From an uncultured Pelagibacteraceae bacterium (GTDB taxonomy: Bacteria; Pseudomonadota; Alphaproteobacteria; Pelagibacterales; Pelagibacteraceae): DNA of 64,000 nt. This document shows positions 1 through 9,275 of the stretch, one piece after another; within the stretch, counting starts at the first letter, position 1, and the number at the start of each line of letters is the position of its first letter. The DNA lies in the NCBI GenBank assembly GCA_902538745.1, contig CACBGP010000001.1, forward strand, positions 124,001 through 188,000, read 5' to 3'. The translations under genes were made by a program, and so were the position numbers. Below the pieces are notes generated by a model. The model was not told where the DNA came from. It searched no databases and saw only the letters and a program-made list of their open reading frames with translations.

Positions 1-72
1 TTTTAAATAAACTAACCCACCAAAAAAAATAAAAAATGAAACTGCCACCCAGAATGTTGAATCAATTACCAT
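1..72 (-). CDS. atpF: ATP synthase F0 subunit b (partial, N-terminus only)
   Basis: Reverse complement from 72 reads MVIDSTFWVAVSFFIFFGGLVYLK, typical F0 b N-terminus; overlaps the stop of the upstream b' gene; runs off the window edge. Confidence 0.8.
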   Translation of the reverse strand, partial: MVIDSTFWVAVSFFIFFGGLVYLK

Positions 73-655
73 AGTATTTGCCTCCATTTTTCCTGTATAA
101 ATCATCAACTATAGCTGAAATACTACTGTTGTTAATTTCAGTGCCTATCAAATTTTTAAGTATCTCTGAGGATGTTTCAATTGCGATCTTATTTATTTTT
201 TCAGGAGCACTTTTCCTAAGCTGTTCAATCTCAGTTTCAGCTTTTTTGATTTCCTCGTCAATTTGTTTTTCTAAACTATCCTTTTTAATATTAATATTTT
301 TAAGTGTTTTTTCTCTGGTCTCATTAAAAAGATTTTTTGACTCTAGTTTACTTTTTAAGATTATATCATCGTATTCTTTAAGCTTTAATTCACTATCTTT
401 CCTCTGCTTATCTGCAGCCTCAATGTTTTCTTGTATTTGTGATTTCCTTAATTCTAAGTTTGCACTAATTTTTGGTAGTATAAGCTTAGATAAAACAATA
501 TACAAAGTACCAAAAACTAATGTAAGCCAAAAAATTTGAGAAACCCAAAATTCAGGATCTAATTGAGGCATACCACCACTTTCAGCTGCAAAAACCTCTT
601 TTGAAAAAAAGAGGTATAAAAATATTAACTGAAAAAAATATTTTTTAACCATCAA
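62..655 (-). CDS. atpG: ATP synthase F0 subunit b' (b-like)
   Basis: Signal-like N-terminus, one TM segment and a long charged helix; sits between atpE and atpF. Confidence 0.85.
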   Translation of the reverse strand: MMVKKYFFQLIFLYLFFSKEVFAAESGGMPQLDPEFWVSQIFWLTLVFGTLYIVLSKLILPKISANLELRKSQIQENIEAADKQRKDSELKLKEYDDIILKSKLESKNLFNETREKTLKNINIKKDSLEKQIDEEIKKAETEIEQLRKSAPEKINKIAIETSSEILKNLIGTEINNSSISAIVDDLYRKNGGKYYGN

Positions 656-657
656 AT

Positions 658-885
658 TTAAAACGCAAATAGAATGATTAATGCAACCACCAAACCAAAC
701 AACCCAGTTGCTTCTGCGAGAGCAAATCCTAAAAGCAAATTAGGAAATTGTTTTTGTGCTGCAGAAGGGTTTCTCATTGCCCCTGAAAGATAATTCCCAA
801 AAATTATCCCAATTCCGACACCAGCACCAGCTAAAGCGATTGCTGCTAAACCTGCCCCGATCATTTTTGCTGCTTCTAATTCCAT
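658..885 (-). CDS. atpE: ATP synthase F0 subunit c
   Basis: 75 aa, GAGVGIGIIFG...RNPSAAQKQ...ALAEATGLFGLVVALI typical c-subunit hairpin. Confidence 0.97.
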   Translation of the reverse strand: MELEAAKMIGAGLAAIALAGAGVGIGIIFGNYLSGAMRNPSAAQKQFPNLLLGFALAEATGLFGLVVALIILFAF

Positions 886-898
886 TATATCCTCCTTT
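886..898 (-). promoter_or_regulatory. Strong Shine-Dalgarno for atpE
   Basis: Reverse complement AAAGGAGGATATAATGG just upstream of the atpE start. Confidence 0.7.
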
Positions 899-903
899 GT
901 TAG

Positions 904-1638
904 TTAATGGTGTAAATTTAATGCATCATTTAAATAAATGCATGTTAAAATTGCAAAAACATAAGCTTGAAGAAAAGCAACTAAGATCTCCAAACCAGTT
1001 AATGCAACAGAAAATGTTAAAGGAAGCCATCCTCCAACTATCCCAAGGCTTATAACAAAGCCCCCGAAAACTTTCATCATTGTATGACCTGCCATCATGT
1101 TAGCAAAAAGTCTTACCGATAAACTAATAGGTCTACTTAGATATGAGATTATCTCTATAACAACTATCAAAGGCAATAAAACAATAGGAACTCCGCTTGG
1201 TACAAAAAGTTTTAAATAACCAAATCCATGTTTTATAAAACCAATAATTGTTACACCAATGAATATGAATGCAGCCAAAACAAATGTTACTATTATATGA
1301 CTAGTGACTGTGAAGGTATAAGGTATCATACCGAACATGTTGCAAAAGAGAACAAACATAAATAATGAAAATATAAATGCAAAATAAGGTTTTGCTTTAG
1401 ATCCTGCTGTATCACTGATCATTTTAGATACAAATGTGTAGCTTAATTCTGCTAAAAGTTGAATCTTATTAGGTAACAAAGAATTTTTTTTAGCTCCTAA
1501 ATTGAAGATCACGAGAATCGCAAGAGAACTCACTACCATAAACAAACTTGCATTTGTGAATGAGATGTCAAATGTTCCGATTTTTATTTCTGGCCCAATT
1601 CTGTAAACTTCGAATTGAGTCATTGGATTTGCTGCCAT
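904..1638 (-). CDS. atpB: ATP synthase F0 subunit a
   Basis: Multi-TM; LSVRLFANMMAGH signature. Confidence 0.97.
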   Translation of the reverse strand: MAANPMTQFEVYRIGPEIKIGTFDISFTNASLFMVVSSLAILVIFNLGAKKNSLLPNKIQLLAELSYTFVSKMISDTAGSKAKPYFAFIFSLFMFVLFCNMFGMIPYTFTVTSHIIVTFVLAAFIFIGVTIIGFIKHGFGYLKLFVPSGVPIVLLPLIVVIEIISYLSRPISLSVRLFANMMAGHTMMKVFGGFVISLGIVGGWLPLTFSVALTGLEILVAFLQAYVFAILTCIYLNDALNLHH

Positions 1639-1649
1639 AAGTCTTATAT

Positions 1650-1925
1650 CTATTTTTGCATATTTTTGGCAGATCTAATCACATTCGTAATACCTGCGAT
1701 TACACCTACAAAAAAAAAAATTAAAATTAACCATGGTTTAGTACCAAAGGTATTGTCTAAAATAAACCCAATAATTGTCCCTACGGCAACTGCAGATACT
1801 AATTCTGTACTTAGCTTAAAAGCTGAGCCAATAGGCGATGAACTTTGGTTTTTATTTCCATTATCTTTCTTTGAGAGCTTTTTTTTTGCAATTTCTAAGC
1901 GAGTTTTGAACTGATTTTTAGACAT
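1650..1925 (-). CDS. atpI: AtpI/AtpZ-like F0F1 ATP synthase assembly protein
   Basis: Two-TM small protein upstream of atpB. Confidence 0.8.
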   Translation of the reverse strand: MSKNQFKTRLEIAKKKLSKKDNGNKNQSSSPIGSAFKLSTELVSAVAVGTIIGFILDNTFGTKPWLILIFFFVGVIAGITNVIRSAKNMQK

Positions 1926-1938
1926 CTGATTATTTTAA

Positions 1939-4335
1939 TCAAGCAACCATACTCTCTGCTTTTTGTAAATCAACTGCTACCAGCTGACTTATTCCTTTTT
2001 CAGGCATGGTTACACCGTATAATCTATTCATTTTTGACATTGTCAATGCATGGTGAGTAACGATGATAAACTTTGTATTTGTTATTTTTGTAAGCTCATC
2101 TAATAAATTACAAAATCTTGTGACATTGGCGTCATCTAAAGGAGCATCTACTTCATCTAGTACACAAATAGGAGAAGGATTAGTTAAAAAAACTGCAAAG
2201 ATAAGTGATAGTGCAGTTAAAGCTTGTTCTCCACCCGATAATAGAGTTATTGATTGAAGTCTTTTTCCTGGTGGACTAACCAACATTTCTAAACCTGCTT
2301 CTAGAGGGTCCTCTGAGTCAACGAGTTCAAGTTTTGCATTACCACCATTAAATAGTTTTGTATAAACTTCATTAAATTTTCTATTAACTTTTTCAAAGGC
2401 TTCAACCAGCCTCTCTCTACCTTTTTGGTTGAGTTCATTAATACTGTCTTTTAATTTTACAATTGCTGTTACTAAATCTGCCCGGTCAGACTCCATTTTT
2501 TTAATTTCAGTTTCGTATTTATTAGTTTCTTCATCTGCTTTTAAATTAACGGACCCTAATTTCTCTCTCTCCTGTTTTTTTTTATCTAATAAATCTTCTT
2601 GATTGACAGCGTCAGGTAATTCTTCAACACCATTTAAATTTGAATTTTCTAAGATATTTTCCTCAGTCAAATTAAGCTCAGAGGTGATTCGATCAATTAG
2701 ATCATTTTTTCTTTTTCTTAATCCTTCGACAGTTGCACCAGAACTTGCTTTTCTTTCTCTTATTTGAATAGATTGTTCTTGTATTTCATTCAGTTTCGTT
2801 CTGAGAGAGGCAATTTTTTCATCAGTATCATTTATAATTTTTTCATTTTCTTCTTTTTCTTCTTCTGAATTTCTTAAATTCTCTGAAATTTGTCCCTTTT
2901 TTTCAGCTTGTATTTTTGGTTGGTTATCAAGTATTTCCAATTGATTGGCTAGATTATTCTTTCTACCAGTTAATTCATTTACCATCTTTTCAGAATTCGA
3001 AAGTAAATTTTTCCAGCTTTCAATTTCTTTTTCAATTATTTTGATCCTCTCATTTCTTTTAATAGATTCTTTTTTGATATTTTGATTTTTACTATAGCTA
3101 TCAGCATATTTATCAATAATTTTTTCAAGATCATTCAAACTATCTAATGCACTATCACTTTGATTTGAACTTATTAAAGTTTTAATTTTACCTATTTCAT
3201 TAATTAAATTATTTTTTGAATTATCAAGATCCTCATTTGATTTTTTTTCTGTTTCAAAATATTTTGAATCAACTTCTATTAGGTCACTTTTTTCCTCTTT
3301 GAGTCTTTTCTCATTAGAATTAGCATCTATAATAATTCCATTTTCTCTTGAAACATCTTCATCAAGTGTTTTTAATGACTTTTTAATATTCTCAATCTCT
3401 TCTTGTGTCCTAGTATTTTCTTTATCCAAACTCTGAAGTTCTAGATTTAATCTTTGGATTTTAGACAGATTTTCAATATTTTTTTCTCTTAATGGAGTAA
3501 CTTTTTCCGTTTCTAGTTTGACTAACGTTTCAAGTTCTGTGATTCTCTCATTGAATCCACTAACCTCACCTTCGGCTTCTTTGTTTATCTCATTTTCTAT
3601 CGTTATTTCTTTATCAATTTCTATTAATTTCAGATAGTAAAGACCAGCTTCAATTTTTTTTATTTCATCTGTTATGTTTTTATATTTTGAAGCCTCCTCC
3701 GCTTGTTTTTGAAGATTTGCCAATTGTCTTTCTTGCTGTTTTCTTAATTCATCTGCTCTCTTAAGATTATTTTCAGCTGCACCCAATCTTAATTCAGCCT
3801 CATGTCGTCTTACATGTAGACCAGAAATACCGGCTGCCTCTTCGAGAATTGCTCTTCTATCAGTAGGTTTAGCCGTCACTAGGGCTCCAATTCTACCTTG
3901 ACTAATCATCGATGGAGAATGAGCTCCAGTGGATAAATCAGCAAAAAACATTTGAGAATCCCTTGCTCTTACCTCTTTATCATTGATGTAAAATTTGGAT
4001 CCTTTATCTTTTTCAATTTTTCTTCTAACATTGACCTCATTAACTTCTCGATATTGAATAGGTCCCTCGCCCGTATCATTTTTAACTGTTATAGAAACCT
4101 CAGCGATATTTTTAGATGGTTTATTTGAAGTACCAGAAAAAATTACATCCTCCATTCCTGATCCACGTAAACTTTTTGCAGATGTTTCGCCCATAACCCA
4201 TCTAATGGACTCGACAATATTTGATTTTCCACAACCGTTAGGCCCAACTATACCAGTTAAACCATCTTCGATTAAGAAATTGGTTTTATCAGCAAAAGAC
4301 TTAAACCCATTTAATTGGATTTTTTTAAACTCCAT
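1939..4335 (-). CDS. smc: Chromosome segregation SMC ATPase (short, apparently hinge-less)
   Basis: Walker A GPNGCGKSNIVESIRWVMGE, signature LSGGEQALTALSLIFA, Walker B PICVLDEVDAPLDD; only 798 aa. Confidence 0.92.
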   Translation of the reverse strand: MEFKKIQLNGFKSFADKTNFLIEDGLTGIVGPNGCGKSNIVESIRWVMGETSAKSLRGSGMEDVIFSGTSNKPSKNIAEVSITVKNDTGEGPIQYREVNEVNVRRKIEKDKGSKFYINDKEVRARDSQMFFADLSTGAHSPSMISQGRIGALVTAKPTDRRAILEEAAGISGLHVRRHEAELRLGAAENNLKRADELRKQQERQLANLQKQAEEASKYKNITDEIKKIEAGLYYLKLIEIDKEITIENEINKEAEGEVSGFNERITELETLVKLETEKVTPLREKNIENLSKIQRLNLELQSLDKENTRTQEEIENIKKSLKTLDEDVSRENGIIIDANSNEKRLKEEKSDLIEVDSKYFETEKKSNEDLDNSKNNLINEIGKIKTLISSNQSDSALDSLNDLEKIIDKYADSYSKNQNIKKESIKRNERIKIIEKEIESWKNLLSNSEKMVNELTGRKNNLANQLEILDNQPKIQAEKKGQISENLRNSEEEKEENEKIINDTDEKIASLRTKLNEIQEQSIQIRERKASSGATVEGLRKRKNDLIDRITSELNLTEENILENSNLNGVEELPDAVNQEDLLDKKKQEREKLGSVNLKADEETNKYETEIKKMESDRADLVTAIVKLKDSINELNQKGRERLVEAFEKVNRKFNEVYTKLFNGGNAKLELVDSEDPLEAGLEMLVSPPGKRLQSITLLSGGEQALTALSLIFAVFLTNPSPICVLDEVDAPLDDANVTRFCNLLDELTKITNTKFIIVTHHALTMSKMNRLYGVTMPEKGISQLVAVDLQKAESMVA

Positions 4336-4343
4336 TAATTAGT

Positions 4344-4919
4344 TTATACCAGCTTTTCTAGATATTTTTTTAAATTTTTATAATTAAGAGTTTTCTCGAA
4401 CTTTTTATCATTAATTATAATCGTAGGAGTGGAATTTACCTTAAATTTTTTAGTGCCTTCGATTCGATCATTTAAAACAAAATCTTCAATCTTTTTATCG
4501 CTTATGCACCTTTCAAAATCTAAGTTAAAATTTTTGTTTTCAACAAATTTTTTTAAGTTTTCATTAGCCTCCTCTATTGTTTTACCTTTAATCCAAGCCT
4601 GCTGATCAGAATATAAACTCATCATAACTTCTAAACTTTGATCTCGTTTGCACTGTGAAATTTTTGATGCATTAAGAGCAATAATATCTAAGGGAAAGTG
4701 CCTAAATTCTATTTTTACCAAACCAGTATCAATAAATTCTTTTTTAAGTAATGGGTAAATATTGTTATGAAAATCTGCACAAAAACTACAAGTCAAAGAC
4801 TCGTAAGCAATAATTGTTATTTTGGCATCGTTTTGTCCAGAAACAATTCGATTATTTTCAGCATTTACCTTGAGAGAAAATCCAAAAATAATCAAAATTA
4901 ATAATATAGCTTTTTTCAT
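4344..4919 (-). CDS. DsbA-family thioredoxin-fold protein, secreted
   Basis: Signal peptide, LTCSFCADFH CxxC motif, DsbA-like helical insert. Confidence 0.85.
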   Translation of the reverse strand: MKKAILLILIIFGFSLKVNAENNRIVSGQNDAKITIIAYESLTCSFCADFHNNIYPLLKKEFIDTGLVKIEFRHFPLDIIALNASKISQCKRDQSLEVMMSLYSDQQAWIKGKTIEEANENLKKFVENKNFNLDFERCISDKKIEDFVLNDRIEGTKKFKVNSTPTIIINDKKFEKTLNYKNLKKYLEKLV

Positions 4920-5404
4920 TTTTCTCTGAATACCTTCGTTAGTTCAATTAACGACTTTTTGATTTTTTCGTTTCTAACACTCTCAATTTTTTTATGGAAT
5001 GTTTTTCTTGTCACAGCTTTTTTCTCTATTTTGTTATTGATTACCTGCTTTCGTTCCTCCTCAAAGGTATTAAATTTAATTCTTTCAATTACCGTATTTC
5101 CAAAAAAATTATTTACTCTATCCATGATTTCTTTCTTTGAATATTCTAAATCTATCTCATGACCTCTCTTTACGATAATTAGCAATGTGCTAACTCCAAA
5201 TTTATTTGAATTTTTAAGTGATTTTGGGAAACAAACTTCAAAGAGACTTTCTCCTACCAAATATTTCCAATTATTAAGTATTTCAGAAAAAATATGGCCT
5301 CTTTTGTTAATAACTTTTTTTATATTTGTTGGTAAGCTGTCTTTAAAAGATCTTAAGCCTTGAATGGATCTTAATCTCTGCTTAGTATTATTTTTGAAAT
5401 ACAT
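4916..5404 (-). CDS. DUF721/DciA-like protein
   Basis: GHIFSEILNNWKYLVG...SLLIIVKRGHEIDLEYSKKEIMDRVNNFFG; located between mutY and dsbA/smc as in many alphaproteobacteria. Confidence 0.75.
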   Translation of the reverse strand: MYFKNNTKQRLRSIQGLRSFKDSLPTNIKKVINKRGHIFSEILNNWKYLVGESLFEVCFPKSLKNSNKFGVSTLLIIVKRGHEIDLEYSKKEIMDRVNNFFGNTVIERIKFNTFEEERKQVINNKIEKKAVTRKTFHKKIESVRNEKIKKSLIELTKVFREK

Positions 5405-6385
5405 ATGACAGAAAAGATCATAACAAAAAAAATTCTTAAATGGTATGATTTAAATAAAAGAAATTTACCATGGCGGAAAAAAACACCTTTATATAAAAAG
5501 CATTATTATACATTGGTAAGTGAGTTTATGTTACAACAAACACAAGTTGTGACTGTTATTCCTTTTTTTAATAGATTTATAAAAGAATTACCCACTCTTG
5601 CGCACCTCGCTAAAATTAAAGAAAATGAATTAATAAAATTATGGGAAGGTCTTGGATATTATTCAAGAGTAAGAAATTTACAAAAAACTGCTAAAATTAT
5701 AATTAGTAAATATCATGGAAAAATTCCAAATAATTATGAGGATTTAATATCTTTACCTGGTATTGGCAACTACACTGCTAATGCAATCTTAGCTATTGCC
5801 TTTAATAAATCCTGTATTCCTTTAGATGGAAACATTGAGAGGGTTTTAAAAAGATATCTTTATTTAAAAAAAGATAAAGAAATTCAAAAAGGCAATCTAA
5901 TAGAAAAAAAATCTATTTTTGGAATTTCATCAAGAGCAAGCGATTATGCACAAGCTTTAATGGAATTGGGAGCAATTATTTGCAAACCTAAAAATCCTGA
6001 ATGTGCTGGGTGTCCAATCTCAAAAAATTGTAAGTCTTTTAATAAGAAAGATTTTGATTTAACTAAAATTTCAAAAAAGAATATAGAAAAATATTTTATT
6101 CTTAAAGTTTATAAAAAAAATCGAAAATATTTATTAATTAAAAACACAAAATTTAGTTTTCTTAAAAATTTAGCAATTTTTCCAATGGAAGAGCTGTCTA
6201 ACCCAAAGAATTTTAATGAAAATCTTAATTTTAAAATGTCAAATATGAATATGAACATAAAAATTCAATATCTCAAAAATGCAAAAAGATTTCCTTCATC
6301 TTATTGGTTTGATAGAAGAAAATTAGATAATTATATGCTTCCAACATTCACTAAGAAAGTTGTTAAATATTTAGAAAAAAATTAA
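5405..6385 (+). CDS. mutY: A/G-specific adenine glycosylase
   Basis: LPWRKK, EFMLQQTQV, LPGIGNYTANAI, Fe-S ligands C-x6-C-x2-C-x5-C (CKPKNPECAGCPISKNC). Confidence 0.95.
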   Translation: MTEKIITKKILKWYDLNKRNLPWRKKTPLYKKHYYTLVSEFMLQQTQVVTVIPFFNRFIKELPTLAHLAKIKENELIKLWEGLGYYSRVRNLQKTAKIIISKYHGKIPNNYEDLISLPGIGNYTANAILAIAFNKSCIPLDGNIERVLKRYLYLKKDKEIQKGNLIEKKSIFGISSRASDYAQALMELGAIICKPKNPECAGCPISKNCKSFNKKDFDLTKISKKNIEKYFILKVYKKNRKYLLIKNTKFSFLKNLAIFPMEELSNPKNFNENLNFKMSNMNMNIKIQYLKNAKRFPSSYWFDRRKLDNYMLPTFTKKVVKYLEKN

Positions 6386-7530
6386 TGAAAAAAGTAGCTA
6401 TAATTGGTGCTGGAATTTCAGGGCTATTTATTGCCAATTTATTTAAGAGAAACAAAAAGTATCAAGTAGATATTTTTGAGAGAAATAGCTTTATCAATTT
6501 AAAAGAAGGTTACGGTATTCAATTATCTGTTAACAGCATCAAACTATTAAATAAAATTCAGTTTGATAAATTAGAAAACGGTGAAAAATTTAATCCAGAT
6601 AAAATTAATTTTTACTCAGTTAAGAATTCTAATAAGATATGTGAATTAAATATATCAGATTTTAATACTGAGAATTGTAAATATACCACTCTTAAAAGAT
6701 CATCACTTATTAATTTTTTAAAAAAGGATTTAGAAAAAGAAATAAAATTTGACCACACTGTTTCAAAGATAGAACAACAAGATCAAATCATTAAAATCTC
6801 TTTTGAAAATAATGAAATTTATGAATTTGATTATCTAATTATTTCAGATGGAGTCTTTTCAAAAAGTAAAAATCTGTTATCCAAAAAACAAATTGAACCA
6901 AAATTTAATGACACGTTAGCTATTAGAGGGATTATACCCAGTTCTTCAAACATGGCTGATGAAAAAAATATCTCATTGTTTTTAGGCTCAAATTTTCATT
7001 ATGTTATTTATCCGGTATCTCCCAATGGTGATTTAAACTTTATAGCTGTAATGAAATTCAAACTTTCAAGGGATGAGCAAAAAGACTTTTCGTTGTTTCA
7101 AAATGATAATTTTACCAGAAAGATTTTAGAAAAAGTTCCGTACTTAAATAAGAAATTCTTGGACAGTATTAATGATTTAAAGATATACCCAGTATTTGTA
7201 AGTCATGATTTTTTTGAGGTTAATAATAATAATATTCACTTAATAGGAGATGCTTTTTTTGCTTTTTCACCATCATTTGCCCAAGGTGCATCGCAATCAA
7301 TAGAGGGCGCATATGAATTATTTGAGAATATAGAGAATAATACTGAGAGTAATTTTTTTAGAAATAGAGTTGATAAAATAAAGATTGTAAATAATCGCTC
7401 AAAATTTAATCAATTTGCTTTTCATTTATCTAATCCTTTAACAACATTATTAAGAAATATTTTTTTGAAAAGATTGGTAAAAAATAAAATGTTTTTAGAG
7501 GGCTATCTTGGGAAAATATATAGAAACTAA
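6385..7530 (+). CDS. FAD-dependent monooxygenase (UbiH/hydroxybenzoate hydroxylase-like)
   Basis: IIGAGISGLFIANLF Rossmann motif, HLIGDAFFAFSPSFAQGASQSIEGA FAD motif. Confidence 0.85.
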   Translation: MKKVAIIGAGISGLFIANLFKRNKKYQVDIFERNSFINLKEGYGIQLSVNSIKLLNKIQFDKLENGEKFNPDKINFYSVKNSNKICELNISDFNTENCKYTTLKRSSLINFLKKDLEKEIKFDHTVSKIEQQDQIIKISFENNEIYEFDYLIISDGVFSKSKNLLSKKQIEPKFNDTLAIRGIIPSSSNMADEKNISLFLGSNFHYVIYPVSPNGDLNFIAVMKFKLSRDEQKDFSLFQNDNFTRKILEKVPYLNKKFLDSINDLKIYPVFVSHDFFEVNNNNIHLIGDAFFAFSPSFAQGASQSIEGAYELFENIENNTESNFFRNRVDKIKIVNNRSKFNQFAFHLSNPLTTLLRNIFLKRLVKNKMFLEGYLGKIYRN

Positions 7531-8597
7531 CTATTAGAAATCAACCTTTGTCTTAAATGATCGATAGGAACTGCATTTCCATTCAAGTTATAATGCCAAT
7601 AGGTCCATCCATTACAGCTTTCAGCACCTAAGATTGTAGCTGCTACCTTATGAATTGAGCCTTCAGCTTGAGCATGTTTGATACTGCCATCAGCCATAAT
7701 TTTTGCACTGATTTTCTTTTTATTATCGAAAATAGTGGTGCCTGGTTTAATTATTCCTAATTCAACTAAAGAGCCAAATGGTATTCTTGGTTTAGATCTA
7801 CCGTTCTGTAAAGTATCTAAATAGTCATCTTCTATAGGTTTAGTTTCCCTTAATCTTTTCTCAGCAGCTTTAAAATAAGTTTTTTCTTTTTCAATTCCGT
7901 AATAATTTCTTCCTAATTTTTTTGCAACAGATGCTGTTGTTCCTGACCCTAAAAAAGGATCTAAAATTAAATCATCTTTGTTTGAAGTTGCTAGCAAAAT
8001 TCTGTGAAGTAGAGCCTCAGGTTTCTGTGTAGAATGCACTTTTTTACCGTTCTTTTTTAATCTTTCAGAACCATTACAAATTGGTAATTCCCAATTAGAC
8101 CTCATTTGAAGATCATCATTTAAACATTTTAAAGATTGATAGTTAAAAGTATATTTTGATTTTTCAGATTTTGAAGCCCAAATTAAAGTTTCATGAGCAT
8201 TTGTAAAACGTGTCCCTCTAAAATTTGGCATAGGATTTTTTTTATTCCAAATGACATCATTTAAAATCCAAAAACCTAAATTTTGTATTACCGTACCAAC
8301 TCGGAAGATATTGTGATAACTACCAATTACCCAAATAGCTCCATTCTTTTTCAAAATCCTTTTGGACTCAGTCAACCACAAATAAGTAAAGTCATCATAC
8401 TTTTTAAAATTTTTAAATTGATCCCATTTATCATTTACTGCATTAACTTTTGTTCTATCAGGTCTTGTAAGTTCATTTTTTAATTGTAAGTTATAGGGCG
8501 GATCTGCAAAAATTAAATCAAAAGTCTCATCTGGAATTTTCTTTAATTCCTTCAGGCTATCACTATTAATTAATTTATTTTTGAAAATCGAGTTCAT
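7527..8597 (-). CDS. ccrM: Adenine-specific DNA methyltransferase, CcrM-like (GANTC)
   Basis: FADPPYNLQL (DPPY), LDPFLGSGTT, CcrM-type C-terminal extension. Confidence 0.9.
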   Translation of the reverse strand: MNSIFKNKLINSDSLKELKKIPDETFDLIFADPPYNLQLKNELTRPDRTKVNAVNDKWDQFKNFKKYDDFTYLWLTESKRILKKNGAIWVIGSYHNIFRVGTVIQNLGFWILNDVIWNKKNPMPNFRGTRFTNAHETLIWASKSEKSKYTFNYQSLKCLNDDLQMRSNWELPICNGSERLKKNGKKVHSTQKPEALLHRILLATSNKDDLILDPFLGSGTTASVAKKLGRNYYGIEKEKTYFKAAEKRLRETKPIEDDYLDTLQNGRSKPRIPFGSLVELGIIKPGTTIFDNKKKISAKIMADGSIKHAQAEGSIHKVAATILGAESCNGWTYWHYNLNGNAVPIDHLRQRLISNS

Positions 8598-8705
8598 TTG
8601 TAAAAATAAATTAGACTCGAAAAATTTTCTTGGGTCAACCTATGATTGAATAACGAAGACTCAATTTGTGTATTTAATTTTAGAAATATCTATATCTAGT
8701 GTTTA

Positions 8706-9275
8706 TTACTTTGAGGTATTTAATTTACTTAAAGGTGAAAAAGTCTTTCTGTGGTGAACTGTGGCTCCAAACTTTTTGATAGCTCTTAAATGTTTTTTGG
8801 TACTATACCCATAATTTTGACCCCATGAGTAACTTTTATATCTAATACCTAACTTTGAAATAAAATTATCACGAGCTACCTTTGCAATAATTGATGCAGC
8901 GGAAATTGACGGTATTTTTTGATCTCCCTTTATTACAGATTTAAGTTTGTAGTTTTCTATTTTTGGTAATTTATTTCCATCAATTAAAATCATTGAAGGT
9001 TTTTTTTTCAATTTAAGGATTGCTCTTTTCATTGCCATCAAACTAGCCTGTAAGATATTTTTTTTTTCGATCTCACTGATCGATGCTTTTGCTATGGCCC
9101 ATGTAGAATTTTTTTTGATATACTGAGCTAAAATTTCTCTCCTTTTTTTTGACAACTTCTTAGAGTCTTTTAATAGTTTTTTGTTTATCGAGTGATTTAA
9201 AATTACAGCCGCTGCATATACAGGTCCCACTAAACTTCCACGTCCAACCTCGTCAACTCCAGCAATTAATTTCAT
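8706..9275 (-). CDS. rnhB: Ribonuclease HII
   Basis: GVDEVGRGSLVGPVYAAAV; SISAASIIAKVARD. Confidence 0.95.
   Translation of the reverse strand: MKLIAGVDEVGRGSLVGPVYAAAVILNHSINKKLLKDSKKLSKKRREILAQYIKKNSTWAIAKASISEIEKKNILQASLMAMKRAILKLKKKPSMILIDGNKLPKIENYKLKSVIKGDQKIPSISAASIIAKVARDNFISKLGIRYKSYSWGQNYGYSTKKHLRAIKKFGATVHHRKTFSPLSKLNTSK

Noticed and set aside
78-539. 153-aa plus-strand ORF antisense to atpF'
   Set aside because: Fully antisense to a well-supported gene; S/L/F-rich composition is the mirror of a K/E-rich coiled coil.
756-1055. 99-aa plus-strand ORF antisense to atpE/atpB
   Set aside because: Overlaps two firmly identified ATP synthase genes on the other strand.
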